8,798 bases of DNA from an uncultured Campylobacter sp. (GTDB lineage Bacteria > Campylobacterota > Campylobacteria > Campylobacterales > Campylobacteraceae). The notes beneath the pieces are model-generated. The model was not told the DNA's origin. It was given only the letters and a program-made list of their open reading frames with translations, and ran no database searches. Both the position numbers and the translations under genes were made by a program. The stretch lies in NCBI RefSeq assembly GCF_937997595.1, contig NZ_CALKTS010000198.1, positions 1-8,798 on the forward strand, read 5' to 3'. The stretch's first letter is position 1. The number at the start of each line of letters is the position of its first letter. Of the stretch, positions 1-7,351 are shown one piece after another.

Positions 1-1
1 C

Positions 2-283
2 GCTTGCAGTTTTAGGCGCGGCTCGGTCGTTGTTTTGCTTGATGGCGAGTTTGATATGGCGCCTATTTTACGCCGTTGCGCCGAGATAAGCATAGACGAA
101 ACGCCAAATATGGGCAACAGCCCAGCGGCGACCAAGCTTGCCAAGCGCGCGATGAGCGAGGGGCGGATCGCCGTGCTTTTTAGCGCGTCAAACGGGATAG
201 AGTGGATGGATATCTACGCTCCTGAGGCGGTGCGGGATAAAATTTTAAAACTTGCGGATGAGACAAACGGGGATGAAATTTAA
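2..283 (+). CDS. 3' end of an unrecognised protein gene (partial)
   Basis: The reading frame is open from the left edge to a TAA at 281-283, giving 94 residues. The gene almost certainly starts outside the window, although a TTG at 35 could in principle start an 82-residue protein; no Shine-Dalgarno supports that. The visible part reads as a soluble alpha/beta protein. It begins with a hydrophobic strand followed by DGEFDMAP, has a polar stretch with IDETPNMGNS, then a basic helix, a strand (RIAVLFSAS) and a C-terminal helix ending in acidic residues. There is no signal peptide or membrane segment. I do not recognise the family and assign no function. It faces the CAP lipoprotein gene tail-to-tail across about 100 bases. 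That it is a real gene is fairly sure from the uninterrupted frame and protein-like composition. Confidence 0.6.
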   Translation, partial: ACSFRRGSVVVLLDGEFDMAPILRRCAEISIDETPNMGNSPAATKLAKRAMSEGRIAVLFSASNGIEWMDIYAPEAVRDKILKLADETNGDEI

Positions 284-351
284 AATTTAAAAGCCGAGCT
301 CTGCGCTAAATTTCACGCTGGATGGCATTATGCGCCCCTGTGCGCGCAGAC

Positions 352-385
352 AAAAACAGAGGTCGCGAAAATAGATTTCGCACCT
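352..385 (-). terminator. Intrinsic terminator after the CAP lipoprotein gene
   Basis: On the minus strand the arms AGGTGCGAAA and TTTCGCGACCT pair over ten base pairs with one bulged base around a five-base loop (stem 360-385). Three bases further on lies a run of five T (plus-strand A at 352-356). The stem overlaps the gene's stop codon at 384-386. The plus-strand side has no T run, so it probably stops transcription only from the pckA/CAP side. Confidence 0.6.
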
Positions 386-1736
386 ATCGCCCTCTACGCC
401 TTGACAAAAGATAAAACAAAATGATCGCCGCCAAAACCGCCGCGATTGCGGCGTAAATTTTACCCATGCCGCCGTAGCTTTTGGAGCTGTCGCTTAAATA
501 CAGATTTATTACCGCGCCGTTACCCGTTGAAATTTCAAGCTTCGCGCCCTTTGCGCCGTTTAGCTTTACGCGCAGCATATTTGCCGCGGGGCTTGAAATT
601 TCGGGCTTATCCATAAAGGAGTAGCTGGTTTTGTAGCTTTTCATCACGTCGTTGCAGTCTTTCGGGGTTACGAATATATCGTAAAACGCGCCGTTTTTCA
701 CGCTCAGATTTTCTCCGCCTTGCACGACGAAGTATCTAAATTTAGGCGCCTGTGTGATAAACTCCCACCGCAGCGTCTTTTGCTTCCCGCCCTGCTCGTA
801 ATTAAACTCCGCGCCGTATTTGGTGTCAAATTTAAAAACCTCTCTGCTGAAAAGCACGAACTGCCTATCGCTTAAAATGGCGTTAGGATCGGAGTTTTTG
901 TCTAAAATTTTAACGTTTTGAAGCTCCCTGCCGCCTTCGTAAATTTTAAAACTTTTCATCGCTACGGGCGGCCCCTCGGCATTAAATTCCACGCTTACGG
1001 GGTTTGCAGTGATTTTGCACCCCGGCATGGGATCTGGAATTTCGTTGCTGAAAAATGCAAGCGCGGGCTCGTCGTTCGGGTAATAGACGTAAGGACGCGA
1101 GTTTAGCGCTGTGGCGCTTTTGAACTTATCCTCCCTCATCCGTAGCGTTTCATTTTTACACATCCCCAGTAGAAATTTGCCGCTTCCTTCGTCGTTTAAA
1201 TTTTGCGAGCAAAAGGCGTTGAGGCGCGAATTTCCCATCTCAAAAACGTAGCTGCTTTTTTTGCCGTGCTCAAAATAGCCGATGCCGATCTCATCCGAGG
1301 CAAAATCCAAAAATGCAAATCTATGGTAAATCGCGCTGAGTAACCCATCGATCGCGCTTTTTAGATCGCTTGAATTATAGGATAAATTTTCCCTCACGAC
1401 GGCATTATAGCCTGCGTAAAAAGCGCGCTTTGACGGATTTTCGCCCGTAAAGCCCTGCTTGCCAGGGGCTTCGTCGTGCGACATCGCCTCGTTTGCGACG
1501 ACATATTTTGCGTGATTAAGCGCAGAGATATTTAAAATTTCATTCTGCGAAAGCTGATTTAGCCCCGATTTTGCGCGCACATTGTTGATGTAGCTTAGTG
1601 GATCGTCGTAAAAGGAAAAGCCGCTCATCGCAACGAGCGGCTGTTTTAAATTTGAGGGGGTGTTTTCGCATGCGGCAAAAAGCGCGCAAATCGCCCCGAG
1701 ACCCAGAAGCCTAAGCCGCAGGGCCCGCTTTAGCAA
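384..1736 (-). CDS. CAP-domain (SCP/PR-1-like, YkwD-type) lipoprotein with C-terminal membrane tail
   Basis: A 450-residue exported protein. Residues 1-23 form a signal peptide with a lipobox ending LFAAC, so Cys23 is the likely lipidated residue. Residues about 47-168 form a bacterial CAP domain: NNVRAKSGL, then His75, His87 (SHDE), Glu116 (REN) and His138 (YHR), followed by EIGIGYF. These are the four positions that line the CAP cavity. Residues about 240-330 and 330-420 look like beta-sandwich modules of unknown role. The C-terminus has YGGMG, a helix at about 427-445 and RRRGR. The TTG start at 1736 is chosen because it alone keeps the whole signal peptide and is preceded by AAGAGGGGG six bases upstream. 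It overlaps the end of pckA by 26 bases, suggesting coupled translation. Bacterial CAP proteins have varied, mostly unknown functions, so none is assigned here. Confidence 0.88.
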   Translation of the reverse strand: MLKRALRLRLLGLGAICALFAACENTPSNLKQPLVAMSGFSFYDDPLSYINNVRAKSGLNQLSQNEILNISALNHAKYVVANEAMSHDEAPGKQGFTGENPSKRAFYAGYNAVVRENLSYNSSDLKSAIDGLLSAIYHRFAFLDFASDEIGIGYFEHGKKSSYVFEMGNSRLNAFCSQNLNDEGSGKFLLGMCKNETLRMREDKFKSATALNSRPYVYYPNDEPALAFFSNEIPDPMPGCKITANPVSVEFNAEGPPVAMKSFKIYEGGRELQNVKILDKNSDPNAILSDRQFVLFSREVFKFDTKYGAEFNYEQGGKQKTLRWEFITQAPKFRYFVVQGGENLSVKNGAFYDIFVTPKDCNDVMKSYKTSYSFMDKPEISSPAANMLRVKLNGAKGAKLEISTGNGAVINLYLSDSSKSYGGMGKIYAAIAAVLAAIILFYLLSRRRGR

Positions 1737-3294
1737 ACTCGACCCCCTCTTTTACGTCCTCGTAGCGTTTAAAATTCTCTTCAAACATCTTTGCAAGCTT
1801 ATCGCGCGTGATCTTATATTCCGCCGGGTGCGTCCATGTATTGATCGGATTTAGCAGCTTCGTCTCGACGCCTGCGAGTTCTTTTGGGATCGCTAGGTTA
1901 AATTTCTCGAAATTTTCAAATTCGCACTTTTTGATGCTACCGTCAAGGATCGCGTTTATGCACGCGCGCGTGGCTTTTATGCTCATTCGCTTGCCCACGC
2001 CGTACGCGCCGCCGCTCCAGCCGGTGTTTACGAGATAGACGCTAACATTGTGCTTGTCGATCTTTTCGCCCAGAAGCTTAGCATAAACGGTCGGATGCAG
2101 CGGCATAAACGGCTCGCCAAAGCACGCGCTAAATGTCGCCACCGGCTCGGTGATGCCGCGCTCGGTGCCCGCGACTTTTGCCGTATAGCCGCTTAGGAAA
2201 TAATACATCGCCTGCTCTTTAGTAAGCTTTGCGACCGGCGGCAAAACGCCGAATGCGTCGGCTGTTAGGAAGATGATATTTTTCGGATGGCCGCCCGCAG
2301 AGCTTGGCTCGTAGTTGTCGATGTGATAGATCGGGTAGCTAACGCGGGTGTTTTCGGTCTTGCTGCCGTCTTTGTAGTCCACGACGCCAGCCTCGTCCGC
2401 AACCACGTTTTCAAGCAATGCGTCGCGCTTGATCGCGGCGTAAATTTCAGGCTCGCTGCTCGGGTCTAAATTTATGCACTTCGCGTAGCAGCCGCCCTCA
2501 AAGTTAAATATCCCCTCATCGTCCCAGCCGTGCTCGTCGTCGCCGATCAGCTTGCGATTTGGATCGGTCGAGAGCGTCGTTTTGCCCGTGCCGCTTAGAC
2601 CGAAAAATAGCGCCGTGTCGCCATCCTTACCCACGTTTGCCGAGCAGTGCATCGACATCTTGCCCGCAAGCGGCAACCAGTAGTTCATCATCGAAAAAAT
2701 TCCCTTTTTCATCTCGCCGCCGTACCACGTGCCGCCGATAACCGCGACATTTTCCTCGACGTTAAAGATAACGAAAACGTCGGAATGCAGCCCGTCGCTC
2801 GCGTAATCTTCGTTTTTGCATTTGCACGCGTTGTAAACGACAAAATCAGGATGAAATTCCGCTAGCTCGCTCTTGCTTGGGCGGATGAACATATTTTTTA
2901 CAAAATGCGCCTGCCACGCGACTTCGGTTACGAAACGCACGTTTTTGCGGCTGGATTTGCTAGCGCCGCAAAATGCGTCTTGGATAAAAATTTCCTTGCC
3001 GCTTAGCTGGGCTTTGGCTTTGGCTAAAAGCTTATCGAAAAGCTCTTTTGAGATAGGCTGATTTACCTTGCCCCAGGCGATGTATTTTTGGCTCGGATCT
3101 TGTTTTACGAAGTACTTATCCTTGGGGCTGCGACCCGTAAAGATGCCCGTATCGACCATAAAGGTGCCGTTGCTTGATACGTGCCCCTCGCCTCTTGCCT
3201 TTTCAAGCTCAAAAAGCTCGTCGTAGCTTAGGTTGTGATTGATTTTTTTGATATTTTTAAGACCTAGTTTATCCAGATCGTTCGGAGTTGTCAT
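1711..3294 (-). CDS. pckA: ATP-dependent phosphoenolpyruvate carboxykinase
   Basis: A cytoplasmic enzyme that converts oxaloacetate and ATP to phosphoenolpyruvate, CO2 and ADP, the committed entry to gluconeogenesis. The 527-residue length is normal for the ATP-type family. Visible motifs in order: RSPKDK (55-60, oxaloacetate-binding Arg55), YGGEMKKGIF (191-200, metal and substrate lysines), His216, the P-loop GLSGTGKTT (232-240), the kinase-2 motif LIGDDEHGW (249-257, Asp252 and Asp253) and ENTRVSYP with Arg318. All key residues are present. The ATG at 3294 is preceded by AAAAGGA six bases upstream, and a TATAAT box lies about 42 bases from the start. pycB lies just upstream on the same strand but behind a hairpin, so pckA probably has its own transcript. 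Its last codons overlap the CAP lipoprotein gene. Confidence 0.97.
   Translation of the reverse strand: MTTPNDLDKLGLKNIKKINHNLSYDELFELEKARGEGHVSSNGTFMVDTGIFTGRSPKDKYFVKQDPSQKYIAWGKVNQPISKELFDKLLAKAKAQLSGKEIFIQDAFCGASKSSRKNVRFVTEVAWQAHFVKNMFIRPSKSELAEFHPDFVVYNACKCKNEDYASDGLHSDVFVIFNVEENVAVIGGTWYGGEMKKGIFSMMNYWLPLAGKMSMHCSANVGKDGDTALFFGLSGTGKTTLSTDPNRKLIGDDEHGWDDEGIFNFEGGCYAKCINLDPSSEPEIYAAIKRDALLENVVADEAGVVDYKDGSKTENTRVSYPIYHIDNYEPSSAGGHPKNIIFLTADAFGVLPPVAKLTKEQAMYYFLSGYTAKVAGTERGITEPVATFSACFGEPFMPLHPTVYAKLLGEKIDKHNVSVYLVNTGWSGGAYGVGKRMSIKATRACINAILDGSIKKCEFENFEKFNLAIPKELAGVETKLLNPINTWTHPAEYKITRDKLAKMFEENFKRYEDVKEGVEFAKAGPAA
1743..1751 (-). promoter_or_regulatory. Shine-Dalgarno deciding the TTG start of the CAP gene
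   Basis: On the minus strand AAGAGGGGG lies six bases before the TTG at 1736, within the last codons of pckA. The frame upstream meets a TAA just before this site, so few other starts are available. The next ATG falls after the signal peptide, which argues against it. Confidence 0.6.
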
Positions 3295-3336
3295 TTTGCA
3301 TCCTTTTTAAATTAAATTTTGATAAAAGATTGCGCT

Positions 3337-3342
3337 ATTATA
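3337..3342 (-). promoter_or_regulatory. Sigma70-type -10 box for pckA
   Basis: A perfect TATAAT on the minus strand, preceded by the T/A-rich ATTTTAAGC typical of Campylobacter promoters, which lack a conserved -35. Transcription would begin near 3330, giving a leader of about 35 bases before the pckA ATG. Confidence 0.65.
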
Positions 3343-3390
3343 GCTTAAAATTTAGGTGAGCTCGCTTAAGCACCGAGGATGGTCGCCATG

Positions 3391-3420
3391 AAATTTAGGC
3401 GGAAGCGCCCGCCTAAATTT
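3391..3420 (-). terminator. Hairpin terminator after pycB
   Basis: A perfect 12-bp inverted repeat, AAATTTAGGCGG and CCGCCTAAATTT, with a six-base loop (3403-3408). It begins six bases past the pycB stop at 3427. The 3' arm on the minus strand ends in ATTT, but there is no further T run, so termination may be partial. It separates the pycB unit from the pckA promoter. Confidence 0.6.
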
Positions 3421-3426
3421 TAGAGC

Positions 3427-5265
3427 TTATCTTAAAATCGCGAGCACCTGATCGGCATCGACCGTATCGCCTTGAGCGACTAAAATTTTATCGATTACAC
3501 CGTCACGTGGGCTTTCGATATTTATCTCCATCTTCATCGCTTCAAGTACGATTATCGTCTGCCCCGCCTTAACAGCGTCGCCTTCCTTTATTAAAATTTT
3601 AAATACGTTGCTAGGAAGCGTCGCTTTTATATCGTTATCGTCCGTACCACCTCGCGCGTTAGCAGTGGGCTGCTCGCCGGCGGAGCGTTGCGACTGCGGC
3701 TTTGCAGGCGCTGAGGTATCGAAGCTGATGTCGTATCGATCGCCGTTTACGAGCACATTTTGTCCAGCAAATTCTACGTTGTAAATTTTGCCGTTAATTT
3801 TAACGTCAAATTTGCCGTTTTTAGAAATACCGCTTTGATGACTTGCGGCAGGTGCTACGTCCTCTTTTTTGCGGATCATCACCTTGCCCTCGCCTTTTAA
3901 AAACGCGATACCCTTTTCTTTGCACGCAAGCGCGATAAATACGTTCTCCTCGCTAGGCTCGATGCCCTGCTCGCGTAGAATCTTCTGCGCATACGCGACG
4001 CTCTTGCTCTCGTCGGCATCGGCGATATCTACGGCATGTTTGGTCGTAGGCTGTAGTCCCAGCTGCTCCGCCGCCATCTTAATCACGCCTTCATCCGGCT
4101 TAACGGGCGTTTTGCCGAAATAGCCTAACACCATCTTGCCGTAGCCTTCGGCGATCTTTTTCCACGGGCCGAACATTACGTTGTTAAACGCCTGCTGGAA
4201 ATAAAACTGGCTAACCGGCGTTACGCTCGTGCCGAAACCGCCCTTTTCGACGACCTCGCGCATGGCCTTGATGACGGCCGGGAATTTGTCTAAAATTTTA
4301 TTATCGCGCATCATCTGAGTGTTTGCAGTAAGCGCGCCTCCCGGCATAGGCGAAAACGGAATGAGCGGGCTTACCTGCGTAGCCTCTGGCGGCATGAAGT
4401 AATCCTTCAAGCACTCGCCCAAAACCTCTTCGTATTTTAAAATTTTCTCTGCATCCAGTCCCAGGTCGAAATTTTGCCCCTTCGTCGCGTGCAGCAGCGT
4501 GAGGATGTCCGGCTGGCTGGTGCCGCCGCTTACGGGATGCGCGGCAAGATCGATGCCGTCTACGCCCGCAACGAGCGCAGCCTGATAGCATGCAACGCTA
4601 ACTCCCGCCGTCTCGTGTGTGTGCAGGCGGATATGCACGCCGTCGCCTAAAATTTTACGCGCGCGCTTGATCGTCTCATAGACCTTCTGCGGGCTGCTGG
4701 TACCGCTTGCGTCTTTGAAGCAGACGCTGTCGAACGGAATCTGCGCGTCTAAAATTTGACGCAAAATTCTCTCATAAAACGCTGCGTCGTGCGCACCGCT
4801 GCATCCCGGCGGCAGATCCATCATCGTAACCACAACTTCGTGTTTAAGACCGTGACGATGTATGCACTCGCCGCTAAATTTTAAATTTTCCACGTCGTTT
4901 AGCGCGTCGAAATTTCTAATCGTCGTCGTGCCGTGCTTGGCAAAAAGCTTGGCGTGCAGATCGATGATCTCGCGGCTGCCGGTATCGAGCGTGACGGTAT
5001 TGACGCCGCGGCTAAGGGTTTGCAGGTTCGCCCCCTCGCCCACGATGCTTCTAAATTTATCCATCATCTCAAACGCGTCTTCGTTTAGGTAAAAATACAA
5101 GCTCTGAAACCGCGCGCCGCCGCCGAACTCAAAGTGCGTGATGCCCGCGTCCTTCGCCGCGCTAACGGCAGGCAAAAAGTCCGCCATCGCCACGCGCGCG
5201 CCGAAAACAGACTGAAATCCGTCGCGAAAGGTCGTATCCATAACGTCGATAAGCTTTTTAGCCAT
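3427..5265 (-). CDS. pycB: Pyruvate carboxylase subunit B (carboxyltransferase plus biotin carrier)
   Basis: A 612-residue cytoplasmic protein that would transfer CO2 from carboxybiotin to pyruvate to make oxaloacetate. The N-terminal carboxyltransferase domain (about 5-270) shows MDTTFRDGFQS (9-19, metal-binding Asp10), Lys184 in CFKDASG, and the metal-binding HTH at 215-217. A conserved second domain follows to about 465. A Pro/Ala/Gln/Gly-rich linker (about 518-545) precedes the biotinyl domain (547-612), where EAMKM places biotin on Lys578. AGGAG lies six bases before the ATG. It follows the TRAP large subunit gene by 41 bases on the same strand. The same architecture occurs in the alpha subunit of oxaloacetate decarboxylase. 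The neighbouring pckA, an arrangement I recall from C. jejuni, and the absence of OadB and OadG genes here favour PycB. The biotin carboxylase subunit PycA is not in the window. Confidence 0.9.
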   Translation of the reverse strand: MAKKLIDVMDTTFRDGFQSVFGARVAMADFLPAVSAAKDAGITHFEFGGGARFQSLYFYLNEDAFEMMDKFRSIVGEGANLQTLSRGVNTVTLDTGSREIIDLHAKLFAKHGTTTIRNFDALNDVENLKFSGECIHRHGLKHEVVVTMMDLPPGCSGAHDAAFYERILRQILDAQIPFDSVCFKDASGTSSPQKVYETIKRARKILGDGVHIRLHTHETAGVSVACYQAALVAGVDGIDLAAHPVSGGTSQPDILTLLHATKGQNFDLGLDAEKILKYEEVLGECLKDYFMPPEATQVSPLIPFSPMPGGALTANTQMMRDNKILDKFPAVIKAMREVVEKGGFGTSVTPVSQFYFQQAFNNVMFGPWKKIAEGYGKMVLGYFGKTPVKPDEGVIKMAAEQLGLQPTTKHAVDIADADESKSVAYAQKILREQGIEPSEENVFIALACKEKGIAFLKGEGKVMIRKKEDVAPAASHQSGISKNGKFDVKINGKIYNVEFAGQNVLVNGDRYDISFDTSAPAKPQSQRSAGEQPTANARGGTDDNDIKATLPSNVFKILIKEGDAVKAGQTIIVLEAMKMEINIESPRDGVIDKILVAQGDTVDADQVLAILR

Positions 5266-5306
5266 TTTTAGCTCCTAGGTTAAATTTAGCGTGAATTTTA
5301 ATATTT

Positions 5307-6668
5307 CTAGCCTAAAAAAGCTTTTAAACCAAAAACCCCCGGAAAGATTGCGAGTGTTAATAGCACTAGAATTTGCAATAAGATAAAAGGTAGCACGCCC
5401 TTATAAATGTCCGTGGTGTGGATTTGCGGAGGCGTCACACCCTTTAAGAAAAATATCGAAAATCCAAATGGCGGCGTCATAAACGACGTTTGTAAATTTA
5501 CAGCGATTAAGATCGCAAACCACACGGGATTGATATGCAAAGACTCTACTATCGGCAAAAGTATCGGCAAAATGATATATGAAATTTCGACATAATCGAG
5601 AAAAAATCCAAGCACTATGATAACTACCATCGTAAGCGCGATAAATCCCCATGCTTGACCGGGCAGATTCTCCATAAAATTTTTTACGACCTCATCTCCG
5701 CCCGTGTAAGAAAAAATCATCGAAAATGCCGTGGCGCCCATCAAAATCATAAAAACCATGCCCGAAATTTTAGCGGTATTTTTTAGCGCGTCATAGATCA
5801 GCCTAAATGAAAAAGTGCGGTATAAAACAGCTAGTGCTATCGCACCCAAGCAGCCTACCGACGAGCTCTCCGTAGGTGTAGCTATGCCCGCAAAAATAGA
5901 TCCCAGGACGAGCAAAATCAGCACGAGCACCGGCACGACGTTTTTAAGCGCGATAAAAATTTGCTTTGATTTGCTAAGCCCCTCTATCGGCGGAACAGGC
6001 GGTGCATAATCTTTACAAATATATGAAATAATCGCAATATAAATCACGTAAAAACCCACTAACACGAGCCCCGGAATAACTGCTGCAGAGAAAAGATCAC
6101 CCACAGAGACCGAAAGTATATCGCCTAAAATAATCAGCACGATAGAAGGCGGAATAATCTGCCCAAGCGTGCCCGCAGCAGCGATAGTGCCGGTAGCTAG
6201 AGGCTTATCGTAGCCGTATTTCATCATCACGGGCAAGCTGATGACGCCCATAGCGATGACAGTCGCGCCCACTATGCCCGTCGTAGCCGCAAGTAGCGCG
6301 CCCACCAAAACGGTGCTGATCGCCACGCCGCCTCGTACGCCGCCGAATAAAAATGCCATCGATTCTAATAAACGCTCCGCAAGGCGAGTCTTTTGCAAAA
6401 TCATACCCATCAAAATAAAAAGCGGCACCGAAATTAGCAGCTGATTTTCCATAATCGAGTAAATTCTATTAGGCATCAGTGAAAAAAACTGCCTACTCAT
6501 ATCCTCGAAAGCTTCGGTTAAAATTTCAAAGCCCTGCGCGTAATCCCACGCCTCACTAAGTCCGTAGATAAAGCCGAAAATCACAGCCACGGCGCCGAAC
6601 GTAAACGCAACGGGAAAACCCAGTAAAAGCATAAAAAGCGCTGCCGCAAACATCACTATGCCTATCAT
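5307..6668 (-). CDS. TRAP transporter large permease subunit (DctM family, FcbT3/mannitol-chloroaromatic branch)
   Basis: The ion-coupled transport subunit of a TRAP transporter, an inner-membrane protein of 453 residues with roughly a dozen hydrophobic segments. Family motifs present: TTGIVGATVIAMG (129-141), GTLGQIIPPS (166-175), GIATPTESS (261-269), GFFLDYVEISYI (354-365) and QTSFMTPPFGF (393-403). The FLDYVE and QTSFMTPPFGF versions point to the FcbT3-like branch. I chose the ATG at 6668 because AGGTGG sits six bases upstream. A TTG at 6710 would add 14 charged residues before the first membrane segment and lacks such a site. It follows the small subunit gene by 93 bases, with a hairpin between, and precedes pycB. 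The substrate cannot be read from this subunit. Confidence 0.92.
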   Translation of the reverse strand: MIGIVMFAAALFMLLLGFPVAFTFGAVAVIFGFIYGLSEAWDYAQGFEILTEAFEDMSRQFFSLMPNRIYSIMENQLLISVPLFILMGMILQKTRLAERLLESMAFLFGGVRGGVAISTVLVGALLAATTGIVGATVIAMGVISLPVMMKYGYDKPLATGTIAAAGTLGQIIPPSIVLIILGDILSVSVGDLFSAAVIPGLVLVGFYVIYIAIISYICKDYAPPVPPIEGLSKSKQIFIALKNVVPVLVLILLVLGSIFAGIATPTESSSVGCLGAIALAVLYRTFSFRLIYDALKNTAKISGMVFMILMGATAFSMIFSYTGGDEVVKNFMENLPGQAWGFIALTMVVIIVLGFFLDYVEISYIILPILLPIVESLHINPVWFAILIAVNLQTSFMTPPFGFSIFFLKGVTPPQIHTTDIYKGVLPFILLQILVLLTLAIFPGVFGLKAFLG

Positions 6669-6674
6669 AGCTCG

Positions 6675-6680
6675 CCACCT
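6675..6680 (-). promoter_or_regulatory. Shine-Dalgarno deciding the start of the TRAP large subunit
   Basis: On the minus strand AGGTGG lies six bases before the ATG at 6668. This favours a start 14 codons inside the longest possible frame, which would begin with TTG at 6710. Confidence 0.7.
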
Positions 6681-6687
6681 TTTATCT

Positions 6688-6715
6688 CGCCTTGGTAAAA
6701 TTCTGACCAAGCGCG
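6688..6715 (-). other. Hairpin in the leader of the TRAP large subunit gene
   Basis: CTTGGT and ACCAAG pair perfectly around a nine-base loop (6697-6705), and a further CGC/GCG extends the stem past one bulged base. It lies eight bases upstream of the AGGTGG ribosome site, in the only sizeable gap within the TRAP-pycB unit. No T run follows, so it is not a classical terminator. It could be a processing or stability element; its role is unknown. Confidence 0.4.
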
Positions 6716-6761
6716 AAAAGTGTGAAATTTATAGAATTTTAAATTTAAGCTCATTTTGCCC

Positions 6762-7331
6762 TCACACACTCTGTGCGCCCGAAGAATTCCCACTAAGAAA
6801 TTCCGAGCCCTTGTTTTCCCTAACATCAAGCAGGGCATTAATATTTTTAATCAAAAATCCAAATGCGTAGATAAATAAAAACGCGTAGCTAAGCGTGATT
6901 GCGGACTTGATGATCCAAAGATGCTGCATACCGCCGGGATTGGCACTGGCCTCATGGCTCGTATAAGCCTCGCTCACATAATCGATCGAAAAAAACGCCA
7001 CGAGCGCCACGAAAGGCAAAATGAAGAATATCGTACCTAAGATATTTATGAGCGCTTTTGCAGTGGAGCTAAATTTTTCGTAAAAAATATCCACGCGAAC
7101 GTGGGCATTTTCTTTGAGCGCGTAGGTCACACCGAATAAAAACATCGCCGAATATAGCCACCACGTAAGTTCTTGCATAGCGACGGAATTTGCGGCTGGA
7201 AAAAGATAACGCGCCACAACATTGTAAAAAACGACTATAACTAAAAGCGCCAAAAATACGATACTTAATACGCCTAAGATGTTTGCGAACACATCAAAAG
7301 CTCTTTCTAATCTGCGTAAAAAACCCTTCAA
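6762..7331 (-). CDS. TRAP transporter small permease subunit (DctQ family, FcbT2-like)
   Basis: The small membrane subunit that partners the large TRAP permease; 189 residues with four predicted helices (about 13-40, 56-72, 95-116 and 140-162). Family signatures are QELTWWLYS (53-61), GVTYALKENAHVRVDIFY (67-84) and the NPGG...IIKS segment (131-143), which match the FcbT2-like branch. The start is TTG at 7331, supported by AAAGGG seven bases upstream on the minus strand; no better start precedes the first helix. It is the first gene of the dctQ-dctM-pycB unit and diverges from the DsbI-like gene across 96 bases. The periplasmic binding protein that usually neighbours these genes is absent. The last 20 residues are polar and probably cytoplasmic. 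Confidence 0.9.
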   Translation of the reverse strand: MKGFLRRLERAFDVFANILGVLSIVFLALLVIVVFYNVVARYLFPAANSVAMQELTWWLYSAMFLFGVTYALKENAHVRVDIFYEKFSSTAKALINILGTIFFILPFVALVAFFSIDYVSEAYTSHEASANPGGMQHLWIIKSAITLSYAFLFIYAFGFLIKNINALLDVRENKGSEFLSGNSSGAQSV

Positions 7332-7338
7332 AATTTTA

Positions 7339-7344
7339 CCCTTT
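7339..7344 (-). promoter_or_regulatory. Shine-Dalgarno for the TTG start of the TRAP small subunit
   Basis: AAAGGG on the minus strand, seven bases before the TTG at 7331. It supports the unusual start codon. Confidence 0.55.
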
Positions 7345-7351
7345 GCTTGAA

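Noticed and set aside
331..348. Hairpin TGCGC/GCGCA as a terminator for the left-edge gene
   Set aside because: Only five pairs with an eight-base loop and no T run on the plus strand.
1660..1854. Plus-strand open frames opposite pckA and the CAP gene, and similar ones opposite pycB and the TRAP genes
   Set aside because: All are antisense to strong genes, have no family resemblance and no ribosome sites; they reflect the codon composition of the true genes.
3295..3426. tRNA or small RNA gene in the pckA-pycB gap
   Set aside because: No cloverleaf is visible; the gap is explained by the pckA leader and promoter plus the pycB hairpin.
4301..4591. A 96-residue open frame on the minus strand inside pycB
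   Set aside because: It lies wholly within the well-supported pycB frame, is rich in Arg, Ala and His as expected of a frame shadow, and has no ribosome site.
6669..6710. Longer TRAP large subunit starting at TTG 6710
   Set aside because: The extra 14 residues are highly charged, overlap the hairpin at 6688-6715 and are not preceded by a good ribosome site, whereas AGGTGG fits the ATG at 6668.
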